Origin: a virus
Direction: 5' to 3' (one strand)
Length of the DNA stretch: 64,000 nt
Virus record (IMG/VR): IMGVR_UViG_3300033064_004648
Coordinates: 1 to 64,000 of that record
Positions 47,128-54,976 of this stretch are shown in pieces (positions within the stretch are counted from its first letter, which is position 1; the number at the start of each line of letters is the position of its first letter). A program made the position numbers and the translations under genes. The notes beneath the pieces were generated by a model. It had not been told where the DNA came from and made no database searches. It saw only the letters and a list, made by a program, of their open reading frames with translations.

Positions 47128-47487
47128 ATGAATAAATCAGAGTTAGCTACAAAAATGATAGAGTGGGAATCAAAGAAAAAAGAAGTTGACCAACTAGAAG
47201 CGGAGATTAAACAAGCGGTTATGCTGTTAGAAGAGTCTTTTAATGTTGGAGATATTAGCGCAGGGTTTAGGGCAGGAAATAGAAAGTTTGACTATGAATC
47301 GGCTGGATCACAAGCTACACCCGAAATTATAAAATCGAATACGGTACAAACAACTAGCACTAATTGGAAAAAGGTTTGTTCTGATGCCAATATTGAAAAT
47401 ATTCCTTTTACGACAGGAAACCCTTCTATAACATTGAAAATCAAAAAATCTAAAAAAACAGCTAACGAAGAATCGTTGCCATTCTAA
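47128..47487 (+). CDS. Unknown protein with SSB-like LPF tail, 119 aa
   Basis: N-terminal coiled coil (about 12-40, ESKKKEVDQLEAEIKQAV), a central polar region and a final NEESLPF. The last residues resemble the SSB C-terminal tip and the ends of the proteins at 4028 and 50720. It may dock onto SSB-interacting enzymes in replication. ACGAGGAGACAA precedes the ATG. Confidence 0.65.
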   Translation: MNKSELATKMIEWESKKKEVDQLEAEIKQAVMLLEESFNVGDISAGFRAGNRKFDYESAGSQATPEIIKSNTVQTTSTNWKKVCSDANIENIPFTTGNPSITLKIKKSKKTANEESLPF

Positions 47488-47499
47488 AAGGAGAACAAA

Positions 47500-47697
47500 T
47501 TGAAATTTACTAGTAATTGGATTAAGAGTGCTTATTGGAAAATGATTGACGATAAGAAAATATATTTTGTCGGTCGAGATAAAATAGGGGTTGAATATGA
47601 ACTTGTAAGTGCATTGGTTATGAGCGGATTAACAAGTAGCAGTAATGCGCGTAAACTTATAGCAAAAATAAAAGAGGGGGAAGACGAAAATAATTAA
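47500..47697 (+). CDS. Hypothetical basic protein, 65 aa
   Basis: The TTG start at 47500 follows AAAAGGAGAACAAA. Contains SGLTSSSNARKLIAKIKEGE, possibly a small helical DNA-binding segment. Unknown. Confidence 0.55.
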   Translation: MKFTSNWIKSAYWKMIDDKKIYFVGRDKIGVEYELVSALVMSGLTSSSNARKLIAKIKEGEDENN

Positions 47698-47703
47698 TTA
47701 GTC

Positions 47704-47732
47704 TTGACAAAAATAAAATTGTATGGTATAAT
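47704..47732 (+). promoter_or_regulatory. sigma70-like promoter, both hexamers perfect
   Basis: TTGACA (47704-47709), 17-bp spacer ending TGG, TATAAT (47727-47732), with extended -10. Probably one of the strongest promoters in the window; it serves the 254-aa gene at 47769. Confidence 0.88.
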
Positions 47733-47768
47733 CTAAATTAGAATTCAGAAGGAAAAGGAAAAGGAAAA

Positions 47769-48533
47769 ATGGAAAAAGGCTTTGTACATTATAAACGTCC
47801 TACTCTTATACCAGAACTATACAACTATGTTTGGTATAACGCAATGATAGGAAAATCAAATGTTTTAAATGAAAGTGACTATAATTCACTTCCGGTTTGG
47901 AAGCGTGGATTAATTCATACCCCGTCTTTAAAAGAAGGGGCAACAATTCAAGAAAATGGTTCATTCTTTAAAGAACTGCTTGATCAACTTACCGTCTCAG
48001 CAGTAAATCAAGGAGCACCTGTTTTAATTGATATGTTTGCAGGCGATGTTGCTTATAGGATTAACGGACAACTAGGACTGGTTTTTGAATATGTGGGGTA
48101 TATAAAAGATCATTGGGTTGGACTAACAAAAAAACCGCTATTGCGTCTAAACCAAGGACAATGGGATGCTTATTGCAACGACAACCTAAAGTTAACACAA
48201 GGGTTATTAGATGTAGTGGATGTCCTTGTTGTAGCTCCAAACTCACCCCGTCCTCCTGTTTGGCTACATCTTTCAAATGTGACGTGGCTTGAGTATTATT
48301 TAGGAATAGTCGCTCACGACGAAAGTGGTCTGTGGAATGAGTCTCCATTAAACCCAGATGTCCCACCTGACGACCCACCAACGAACGACGACCCACCAAC
48401 GAACGACGACCCACCAACGAACGACGACTCACCAACAGTCGTTAGTATGGTTTTTCCAACAAGAACAACTATCAAAGGAAAAGTAGGTTGGAAAAATGTG
48501 AACCTTGAAGTAGAAAATTTCTTCGATGAATAG
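47769..48533 (+). CDS. Unknown 254-aa protein with DPPTND repeats
   Basis: Driven by a consensus promoter and a GGAAAAGGAAAA site, so probably abundant. The globular part (about 1-190) has VLIDMFAGDVAYRINGQLG and several Trp. Residues about 197-220 are a low-complexity linker of three PPTNDD units encoded by a 15-18 bp near-perfect DNA repeat that is richer in GC than its surroundings. A short C-terminal strand region follows. No enzyme motif is seen. Confidence 0.7.
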   Translation: MEKGFVHYKRPTLIPELYNYVWYNAMIGKSNVLNESDYNSLPVWKRGLIHTPSLKEGATIQENGSFFKELLDQLTVSAVNQGAPVLIDMFAGDVAYRINGQLGLVFEYVGYIKDHWVGLTKKPLLRLNQGQWDAYCNDNLKLTQGLLDVVDVLVVAPNSPRPPVWLHLSNVTWLEYYLGIVAHDESGLWNESPLNPDVPPDDPPTNDDPPTNDDPPTNDDSPTVVSMVFPTRTTIKGKVGWKNVNLEVENFFDE

Positions 48534-48578
48534 AAAACATTAAAATCGATTATTGACTGTTCGTTATTCTCCTCCTTA

Positions 48579-48639
48579 TTGTCGTGTCCGTAAAAGTCGG
48601 ATGATTACACCACAAAATGTGCAAATCAGATCACGACAA
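48579..48639 (+). ncRNA. Putative small structured RNA
   Basis: TTGTCGTG (48579-48586) pairs perfectly with CACGACAA (48632-48639), enclosing two hairpins: TCCG/CGGA and GATT...AATC with an inner CACA/TGTG. It lies just upstream of the tRNA cluster and has no ORF. The fold resembles a tRNA lacking one arm; no T-loop sequence is seen. Confidence 0.5.
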
Positions 48640-48678
48640 ATAGAAAGAAATAAAAATCAAATAAAATGCAGATTTTAT

Positions 48679-48750
48679 TGGCGGTTCTTCTAAATGGAAA
48701 GAAATCGGGCTTTGATCCCGACAATAGTGGTTCAAATCCACTACTGCCAT
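48679..48750 (+). tRNA. tRNA-Gln (TTG)
   Basis: Acceptor TGGCGGT (48679-48685) with ACTGCCA (48743-48749); D stem TTCT/AGAA; anticodon stem TCGGG/CCCGA with loop CTTTGAT (TTG); T arm AGTGG-TTCAAAT-CCACT. The U at position 1 is typical of tRNA-Gln. No encoded CCA. A palindrome copy (about 48655-48682) overlaps its 5' end. Confidence 0.92.
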
Positions 48751-48751
48751 T

Positions 48752-48823
48752 ACAGATATGGTGCCAACAGTAACATAGGTGTTTACCAAACATCGGGTAT
48801 GGATTCAAATTCCATTATCCGCT
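48752..48823 (+). tRNA. Degenerate tRNA-like sequence (anticodon ACC, if functional)
   Basis: Good T arm (ATGGA-TTCAAAT-TCCAT) and anticodon arm (GGTGT-TTACCAA-ACATC). The acceptor stem ACAGATA/TATCCGC pairs at only five of seven positions, and the D arm is weak and lacks the usual GG. It may be a decayed or edited tRNA-Gly, or a tRNA mimic. Confidence 0.45.
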
Positions 48824-48842
48824 TTAGAATAAACTTTTACAT

Positions 48843-48915
48843 TGGAGTGTCGCATAACTGGCAATGCACGAAGCTGTTAACTTCGAAGATGATGGTTCAA
48901 ATCCGTCCGCTCCAG
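48843..48915 (+). tRNA. tRNA-Asn (GTT)
   Basis: Acceptor TGGAGTG (48843-48849) with CGCTCCA (48908-48914), one G-U pair, discriminator G; D stem GCAT/ATGC; anticodon stem CGAAG/CTTCG with loop CTGTTAA (GTT); T arm GATGG-TTCAAAT-CCGTC. Complete and canonical. No encoded CCA. Confidence 0.92.
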
Positions 48916-48958
48916 CTAAGTCTAGGTATGGCGCAACCGCAATTTGCTTCCGACTAGA

Positions 48959-48992
48959 TTATCTCAAAATAAACATACAAAATATGAGATAA
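48959..48992 (+). terminator. AT-rich hairpin after the tRNA cluster
   Basis: TTATCTCA pairs with TGAGATAA (8 bp, 18-nt loop) just before the promoter at 49002. No T run, so it may mark a 3' end or processing site only. The stretch 48534-49081 otherwise holds RNAs and a promoter but no ORF. Confidence 0.4.
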
Positions 48993-49001
48993 AATTAGGT
49001 A

Positions 49002-49030
49002 TTGACAAATATAAAATAGTATGATATAAT
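49002..49030 (+). promoter_or_regulatory. sigma70-like promoter, both hexamers perfect
   Basis: TTGACA (49002-49007), 17-bp spacer ending TGa, TATAAT (49025-49030). It opens the replication block; a palindrome copy (about 49036-49064) lies in the leader. Confidence 0.88.
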
Positions 49031-49081
49031 AGTGAAACACAATAAAATCGTTATTTTATTATAATATGAAAGGAAAAATAT

Positions 49082-49666
49082 ATGAAAAAAATAGAACATT
49101 TCAAAAAAGAACTTGAATATATAAAAGATCCAAAAATTAAAGAGTTTGCTGAAAAAGCCATTGAAAGTCTGCCAAATTATTTTTTTGAAATACCCTCTTC
49201 GAGTTCTGGGCGTTATCACCCCCAATATGCACTCAATAAAAGTGGGCTGATTCGCCATACGCGTGCATGTGTCATGTTTGCTATAGAATGTTTTAGGCTT
49301 GAATGGTACAATATGTTTACAGAAGATGATAAAGATTTAATTATTACAAGTTTATTGTTGCATGATGGATTTAAAAATGGAACCAATGGCTCAATATATA
49401 CCGTAAAAAAACATCCAGTTATTGCATCTCAAAACATAAAACAAAATAATACTTTAAATGGAATTATATCGGAAGAGTATCGCAATACGATTTGTGACAA
49501 TATATTAATTCATATGGGTGGATGGCGTTTTAGCAAAGGCGGTAAAGAAATAATGCCAATGCCCAAAACAAGAATGCAAAGACTAGTTCATTTTATTGAT
49601 TATGTATGCAGTAGAAAAATGTTTGAGGTAAATTTTGATGTAAAAATAGAAAGAGAGGAGAAATAA
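49082..49666 (+). CDS. HD-domain phosphohydrolase-like protein
   Basis: A 194-aa protein with YHPQYALNKSGLIRHTRACVMF, then LLLHDGFKNG (the HD) and a later KKHPVIASQ and ILIHMGGW: the H...HD...H...D outline of metal-dependent HD hydrolases of the YhaM/dNTPase-like type. It may cleave nucleotides or RNA. As a phage HD protein it is a candidate dATPase in a 2-aminoadenine pathway, but nothing in the motif decides that. SD GAAAGGAAAA. Confidence 0.75.
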   Translation: MKKIEHFKKELEYIKDPKIKEFAEKAIESLPNYFFEIPSSSSGRYHPQYALNKSGLIRHTRACVMFAIECFRLEWYNMFTEDDKDLIITSLLLHDGFKNGTNGSIYTVKKHPVIASQNIKQNNTLNGIISEEYRNTICDNILIHMGGWRFSKGGKEIMPMPKTRMQRLVHFIDYVCSRKMFEVNFDVKIEREEK

Positions 49667-49719
49667 TGTTATGCAAAGAAACGGGTGATTATTCTGATGG
49701 TTTGACTAAAAAGAAATAA
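49666..49719 (+). CDS. Possible 17-aa peptide
   Basis: ATG overlaps the HD gene stop (TAATG) and AGAGGAG lies upstream, so initiation is plausible; the peptide CKETGDYSDGLTKKK has no recognised motif. Confidence 0.3.
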   Translation: MLCKETGDYSDGLTKKK

Positions 49720-49746
49720 ATATAATAAATAAAGGAGATACGCAAA

Positions 49747-50727
49747 ATGGTTATGGAACTAAAACGAGCGCAACGTAAAAGCGCAAAACTAAAACTGGGG
49801 ATAAGTAGCCCCTCCGGTGGCGGGAAAACTCTGGGCTCATTATTAATTGCTTATGGATTAATGAAAGAATCTCATCCAAAACTGTCTGACGAAGAAATAT
49901 GGGCCAAAATTGCCATTATAGATAGCGAAAATGGTTCCGGTGAACTATATGTTGGGGCAGAAGTCAAAAATCTTGTTATCGGTGAATATGCTGCCATTAC
50001 GCTAACATCCCCGTTTACTGCCGAAAAATATGTTCAAGCTATGGAAGTTTGCGAAGAAAACAACATGGAAGTCGCTATTATTGATAGCACAACACATCTT
50101 TGGAGTGGAACGGGTGGCTTGCTAGAGCAACAAGGAAATATTACGAAACGAACAGGAAATAGTTGGTCTGCATGGCGAGATATAACCCCTATGCACAACA
50201 AATTTATTGAGAAAATGCTTCAATGCAATATGCATGTTATTGCCACAATGAGATCTAAGACAAAATTCGTTCAGGAAAAAGGTTCTGACGGACGAACAAT
50301 TGTTCGCAAAATTGGATTAAATCCAATTCAGAAAGACGGGATGGAATTTGAGTTCACCACCTTCTTCGAAATAGACGCAGAACATAATGCATTTGGTTCA
50401 AAAGATAGAACAAATACGTTTGATCAAGAATATTTTGTGATCACGCCCGATACTGGTAAGAAACTAATGAAATGGTTAAAGGGCGGAACAAGCAAAAAAA
50501 CTAAAGTAATTGGTGTTGCTAAAGCAGATCCAAAAGAAGCATTAGCCGATATGCAAGGAGATGTCGTAGCTCTTTGTCAAGAATTAGGTGGAAGTAAAAA
50601 TGAAGACCTAATGACTGTATTGAAGAAATACGAAAAGAATGGAAATCCAAACAAAATTAAAGATATTAAAAAGTTGAAAGAACTTCAAACAAAATTAAAC
50701 GATATGAAAGAGGCCAAGAATGCTTAA
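49747..50727 (+). CDS. RecA-fold ATPase, Sak4-like (AAA_24)
   Basis: A 326-aa protein. Walker A SSPSGGGKTLG (about 20-30), Walker B VAIIDST (about 113-119), then THLWSGTGGLLEQQG and HVIATMRSKT (sensor-like). It fits phage AAA_24/Sak4 ATPases that act with SSB in single-strand annealing and recombination. The next gene is SSB-like and overlaps it by 8 bp, the usual partner arrangement. Confidence 0.85.
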   Translation: MVMELKRAQRKSAKLKLGISSPSGGGKTLGSLLIAYGLMKESHPKLSDEEIWAKIAIIDSENGSGELYVGAEVKNLVIGEYAAITLTSPFTAEKYVQAMEVCEENNMEVAIIDSTTHLWSGTGGLLEQQGNITKRTGNSWSAWRDITPMHNKFIEKMLQCNMHVIATMRSKTKFVQEKGSDGRTIVRKIGLNPIQKDGMEFEFTTFFEIDAEHNAFGSKDRTNTFDQEYFVITPDTGKKLMKWLKGGTSKKTKVIGVAKADPKEALADMQGDVVALCQELGGSKNEDLMTVLKKYEKNGNPNKIKDIKKLKELQTKLNDMKEAKNA

Positions 50728-51103
50728 CTTTAGTAATACACAAAGAGTAAAAATTTGGAAGATTGACAAAAAAAATAATTATGCAGAAGTACGTATGGGT
50801 AGCTCCCGAAAAGAAAAAGATTCAAAAGAATATAAAAACTCTACGTGGTCTTTCACAAGATTCGTTGGAACCGCATTTAAAAAGATCGATGAACTATCGG
50901 TAGATGACACCATTGTTTTAAAAGGTGCGGGCATTAAGTTAGAACCTTATACAGACAATGAAGGTAATGTAAAATATCCAAAATTTCCACAACTTGTAGT
51001 ATTCAACTGGGAACCGTTTGCATATGAAGATAGTGGACAAACTTCGAGTGGAACCAAACCTCCTACCGTAGTAAGTTCTGACGATGAAGAACTTCCCTTC
51101 TAG
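50720..51103 (+). CDS. SSB-like protein
   Basis: 127 aa. An OB-fold-like N-terminal region (RVKIWKIDKKNNYAEVRMGS, later FPQLVVFNWEP), a flexible Ser/Thr/Pro region and the acidic tail SSDDEELPF. Size, tail and location between a Sak4-like ATPase and primase-helicase support single-stranded DNA binding. Sequence match to canonical SSB is weak, so the assignment rests on architecture. Confidence 0.72.
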   Translation: MLNFSNTQRVKIWKIDKKNNYAEVRMGSSRKEKDSKEYKNSTWSFTRFVGTAFKKIDELSVDDTIVLKGAGIKLEPYTDNEGNVKYPKFPQLVVFNWEPFAYEDSGQTSSGTKPPTVVSSDDEELPF

Positions 51104-51129
51104 GTAGAATATTTGCAAGACAACAAGAT

Positions 51130-51163
51130 AAAGGGTTGGGCATAATCTCAACCCTTTTATTTT
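51130..51163 (+). terminator. Intrinsic terminator
   Basis: AAAGGGTTG (51130-51138), 10-nt loop, CAACCCTTT (51149-51157), then TTATTTTAT. The best rho-independent terminator in the window; it separates the ATPase/SSB transcript from the primase-helicase. Confidence 0.85.
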
Positions 51164-51184
51164 ATAAAACTGAATGGAGAATAA

Positions 51185-53104
51185 ATGCTTGTAGATAAGC
51201 AATTGATTATTGATGCAAAAGAGAAAATAGGAGCAAAAGTGGCTCTTACCATAGCTAAAGATTTAGAATTAAAAGAATTCGATGAAATAAACTTAAAGTC
51301 ATTATGCCCTTTTCATGATGAAGATACTCCATCCTTTATTTGGAATCAACATTTAAATAATTTTCATTGTTTTGGTTGTCAAAAGAATTATGATATTATT
51401 GAACACTACATGTCTTTTTATAAAATAACATTTCTAGATGCCGCACAAAAACTTTTTGAAGAAACAGATACAGAATATGCTTTCGGCGAAAAAGGTGTTC
51501 AGAAATATAAAAATTACAAGTATCCATTCTATGATAAAAATGATAATCGGAAAGACGTTGAAGATTATTTAAAAATAAGAAGAATATCAAAAGAAACATT
51601 AGATTATTGTGATGTTCAGCAAGATAATAATCACAATATTGTTTTTAATTTTTGTGATAGTAATGATGTACTTACATTAGTTAAATATCGTCCCGCAAAA
51701 AAAATTGAGCATGGCGAAACAAAGTCATGGTGTCAACCAGAATCTAGCACCAAACCAATATTGTTCAATATGAATAGAATAGATGTAACTAAACCGCTCT
51801 TAATTAACGAAGGGGAAATTGATTGTCTTGCATCAATAGAATCGGGTTATACAAACTCCGTATCTATTCCCCTAGGGGCAGGAAATACAGGATGGATTGA
51901 AGAAAATTTTGAGTGGCTTGAACAGTTTGACAAAATAATTATATGGTCAGATAATGATGTCTCTGGAATGAAGATGCGCAAAGAAGTTTGTTCAAGATTA
52001 GGAATGTGGAGAACTTTTTATGTAGATTTACCACAGACACTTAAGAATGAAGACGGGAAAGATATTAGGGTAAAAGACACTAATGAAGTTTTATTCTTTT
52101 TTGGAAAAGGAAAAGTTATAGATCTTATTGAAAATGCCCAAGATTTTCCGATCGATGGGGTTATCAACTTAGCAAGAGTGGAGCCTTTTGATTTAGAGGC
52201 TGCCCCTGGTCTTTACACGGGATTAAAAAATGTCGATAATATTATATATAAATTTCTTTTCGGCAGTGTTTTAATGGTAACTGGAAGAACAGGGTCGGGC
52301 AAAAGTGCTCTTATTAGTCAACTATTTATTTGCGAACCATTGAATCAAGGACATGATGTTTTTATATATTCAGGTGAATTGGGTAAAGATCTTGTTCAGT
52401 CGTGGTTAGAACTTTCAATGGCTGGTCCAGAAAAAATTAAGATGAGAGATAGAGATATTCACGTTGTTGACGGTCGGGCAATAGAAGAGATGCATAATTG
52501 GTACGACGAAAGAGTTTGGCTATATGAAAAAAATAGCAATAGTTCTGAAGACATTCTTGAAAGAGCCGTTGCATCTATTCGCAAGTACGGTGTAAAAGTA
52601 ATACTGTTAGACAACTTGATGTCTATTGATATTGATGCAGATAGTCAAAGCTTAAACCAAAAGCAAAAAGAATTTCTCAACAAATTGAACCAATTGGCTC
52701 TATTATATAACGTGTTGGTAGTTTTAGTTGCTCATCCAAAAAAATTTCAAAGTGGAACTGATTTGTCAATTGACGATATATCTGGCGCAAGCGAAATGCC
52801 AAATACTGCACAATATGTGATGGCAGTAAAACGTTATTGGAAAAAAGATAAGGATGGCATAAAAAAACAAAACGGAAGAGGATATGTTGTCCAGCCCACC
52901 GAGTATGACGGAGAAATTACGATTAAGAAAAATAGATACACCGGACGAGTTGGAAAGGTTGACCTATTTTTTGACTATCCTAGTTACAGGTTTTATAATA
53001 CTCCAAAAGAACTTTGGAAACGATATAAATGGAATAAGGATAAAAGTCCTTTGCCCACACATGACCCAAATAAACATTCAATAATGCCTGAAGAAATGGA
53101 GTAA
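51185..53104 (+). CDS. Primase-helicase (T7 gp4 type)
   Basis: 639 aa. CHC2-type zinc domain (LCPFHDEDTPSF and FHCFGCQ, about 38-62), TOPRIM segment (LINEGEIDCLAS, then IIIWSDNDVSG), and a C-terminal DnaB-like RecA domain with Walker A TGRTGSGKS (about 367-375), Walker B VILLDNLMSID and VLVVLVAHPKK. It synthesises primers and unwinds the fork. No separate DnaB or DnaG is seen. A GIY-YIG gene is inserted one base downstream. Confidence 0.92.
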   Translation: MLVDKQLIIDAKEKIGAKVALTIAKDLELKEFDEINLKSLCPFHDEDTPSFIWNQHLNNFHCFGCQKNYDIIEHYMSFYKITFLDAAQKLFEETDTEYAFGEKGVQKYKNYKYPFYDKNDNRKDVEDYLKIRRISKETLDYCDVQQDNNHNIVFNFCDSNDVLTLVKYRPAKKIEHGETKSWCQPESSTKPILFNMNRIDVTKPLLINEGEIDCLASIESGYTNSVSIPLGAGNTGWIEENFEWLEQFDKIIIWSDNDVSGMKMRKEVCSRLGMWRTFYVDLPQTLKNEDGKDIRVKDTNEVLFFFGKGKVIDLIENAQDFPIDGVINLARVEPFDLEAAPGLYTGLKNVDNIIYKFLFGSVLMVTGRTGSGKSALISQLFICEPLNQGHDVFIYSGELGKDLVQSWLELSMAGPEKIKMRDRDIHVVDGRAIEEMHNWYDERVWLYEKNSNSSEDILERAVASIRKYGVKVILLDNLMSIDIDADSQSLNQKQKEFLNKLNQLALLYNVLVVLVAHPKKFQSGTDLSIDDISGASEMPNTAQYVMAVKRYWKKDKDGIKKQNGRGYVVQPTEYDGEITIKKNRYTGRVGKVDLFFDYPSYRFYNTPKELWKRYKWNKDKSPLPTHDPNKHSIMPEEME

Positions 53105-53105
53105 A

Positions 53106-54077
53106 ATGAAAAAATATAATAGTGGTATTTACAAAATACAAAACCTTCTTGACAGAAAAATATATTTTGGCGGCGGAATTTTAAAAGCAAGAGAATATTA
53201 TAATTTTTATGGATTAAAAAGAAATATTCATCATAATTCCAACCTTCAAAAAGCATATAATAAAGATGGAAAAGAAAACTTTGAATTTATTACGCTTTTA
53301 TATTGTGAACCAGATGAACTTATTAGGTATGAACAATTTTTTGTTGATAAATATAGACGTTCTGGATTATTATACAATATTTATTTAGACGATGTTAGCC
53401 GTGGTTTAGGAACTAAAAGACCTTATAAAGTAAGACAGCGAATGTCAATAGCAAAAAATGGAAAATACAACGGAGTAAAAAATCCATTTTATGGCATGAA
53501 ACATACGGATGAAACTAAAGCACGAATATCCGAAGCAACCAGAGGGATAAACAGCGGCAACATCATTAAGAAAAAAGTCATATTAAAAATACGCAAAATG
53601 CTTATTGAAGGTCTTCTTCAGAAAGATATTATGATAAAACTCAATATTAGTAGAGGAACAATTTATCGAACAAAAATAGGGTTTTATGATAAGATATATA
53701 ATTTACCCAAGAAACAATATACGCCAAAAGCACCTGTTGTTGAAAAAAACGATATATTAAAAGTCCGCGATATGCTTGCCTCAGGAATGTTCCAAAAAGA
53801 CGTTGCGCAAAAAATCAACAGAAGCGAGTCTACAATACGTAAAATTAAAAATGGTGATTATGATAAAAAGTATGGTTTGACGAAAATAAAGTGGATCAAC
53901 ACAACCCGTTTTATAAAAAAAGAGATTGTGTTATGTATAATAAAAAAACTTAATCTTGGAATAACCCAAAAAAATATCGCAAAGCAACTAAATATTAGTC
54001 AATCCACCATAAGCAAAGTTAAAAGGGGATTTTATAATAATACTTATAATTTAGAGGACATTAATGACAAACAATAA
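53106..54077 (+). CDS. GIY-YIG homing endonuclease with three tandem HTH modules
   Basis: The catalytic part GIYKIQNLLDRKIYFGGG (YIG changed to YFG) and RYEQFFV with Glu come first, then a NUMOD3-like linker. Three C-terminal modules of about 48 residues follow, each V/I-L..R.ML..G..QKDI...L.IS..TI..I/K.GFYD..Y.L (about 160-205, 212-258, 268-315). Relatives at 8009, 20846 and 40923 carry only one. Overlaps the nuclease gene by 14 bp. Confidence 0.87.
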   Translation: MKKYNSGIYKIQNLLDRKIYFGGGILKAREYYNFYGLKRNIHHNSNLQKAYNKDGKENFEFITLLYCEPDELIRYEQFFVDKYRRSGLLYNIYLDDVSRGLGTKRPYKVRQRMSIAKNGKYNGVKNPFYGMKHTDETKARISEATRGINSGNIIKKKVILKIRKMLIEGLLQKDIMIKLNISRGTIYRTKIGFYDKIYNLPKKQYTPKAPVVEKNDILKVRDMLASGMFQKDVAQKINRSESTIRKIKNGDYDKKYGLTKIKWINTTRFIKKEIVLCIIKKLNLGITQKNIAKQLNISQSTISKVKRGFYNNTYNLEDINDKQ

Positions 54078-54846
54078 TTATGATTTTATATTAAAAAATA
54101 GGCGATGGTCATTTTCAAGTGTCAACAGCTTTAAAACATGTCCGATGGGTTTCAAACTCACTTACATTAACGATGAAGAAAGAGAGGGGAATATTTTCGC
54201 GGATTTCGGTTTACTTATTCACTTTGTTCTCGAATCATTTTTTCTAAATGAATTAGAAGTATGGGATCTTCTTCAATATTATGTTGATAATTTTGATGAA
54301 TTCTTAAAGTCAATCCCGCCCGCATTTCCTAAAAATATGTTAGATATTTATTATCAAGCAGGATTAAAATATTTTGAAAATTTTGGTTTTGATAAATCTT
54401 TGTACGAAGTTATTTCTGTAGAAGAAACAATTGACTCAAGTTACCACGATTTCGAACTAGTCACAAAACCTGATCTTATACTCAAAGAATTATCTACTAG
54501 CGAATATCACTTGATTGATTTTAAAACCGCAAGACTTAAAAAAAGTTCTAAGGATAAAGAAAAACAATTAAGCACATATATGAATCAATTTAATCTATAT
54601 AGCTACTTTTTTGAGCAAGAAAAAGGAATTCATATTGATAAAATAATTATTTGGTTTATTAGAGATGGGATTGAAGTTGTCAAAGAAGTAATTTCTTCCG
54701 ATGTTCAAGAAACACTATTATGGTTTGAAAATACTGTTAATCAGGCTATCAAAGAAGAAGAGTGGATAGCGAAAGATAATGGCTACTTTTGTAAGGAAAT
54801 TTGTTCGATGCGAAATTTCTGTCCTGCAAGGGCTAATTTTGCATAA
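54064..54846 (+). CDS. PD-(D/E)XK nuclease, Cas4/RecB-like, with probable Fe-S cluster
   Basis: 260 aa. SFSSVNSFKTCPMGF (Cys at about 24), a His in LIHFVLESF, TKPDLIL (D), YHLIDFKTARL (D...DxK) and the C-terminal CKEICSMRNFCP. The one plus three Cys arrangement matches Fe-S-stabilised Cas4/AddB-type exonucleases. It may process DNA ends in recombination and replication. Confidence 0.87.
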   Translation: MTNNNYDFILKNRRWSFSSVNSFKTCPMGFKLTYINDEEREGNIFADFGLLIHFVLESFFLNELEVWDLLQYYVDNFDEFLKSIPPAFPKNMLDIYYQAGLKYFENFGFDKSLYEVISVEETIDSSYHDFELVTKPDLILKELSTSEYHLIDFKTARLKKSSKDKEKQLSTYMNQFNLYSYFFEQEKGIHIDKIIIWFIRDGIEVVKEVISSDVQETLLWFENTVNQAIKEEEWIAKDNGYFCKEICSMRNFCPARANFA

Positions 54847-54860
54847 CACAAGCAAAAATG

Positions 54861-54886
54861 ACCTCTTAGAATCATCTCTAAGAGGT
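54861..54886 (+). terminator. Hairpin terminator
   Basis: ACCTCTTAGA (54861-54870), loop ATCATC, TCTAAGAGGT (54877-54886), followed by TTAAATAAAT. A perfect 10-bp stem but a weak T run. Confidence 0.65.
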
Positions 54887-54924
54887 TTAAATAAATATAG
54901 GCATATATTCATATCAATAAAACC

Positions 54925-54953
54925 TTGACAGAATATTGATATTATGGTATATT
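54925..54953 (+). promoter_or_regulatory. sigma70-like promoter of DNA polymerase
   Basis: TTGACA (54925-54930), 17-bp spacer ending TGG, TATATT (54948-54953). First gene: the DnaE-like polymerase at 54977. Confidence 0.82.
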
Positions 54954-54976
54954 TATAAAATAGGAAGAATATAAAA

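Noticed and set aside
48061-48435. Open minus-strand frame of 124 codons
   Set aside because: It is the antisense shadow of the repeat-containing gene at 47769, with Arg/Ser repeat composition produced by the DPPTND DNA repeat and no SD site.
48350-48440. Tandem repeats as a CRISPR array
   Set aside because: Units are 15-18 bp, directly adjacent without spacers, and lie in a protein-coding frame.
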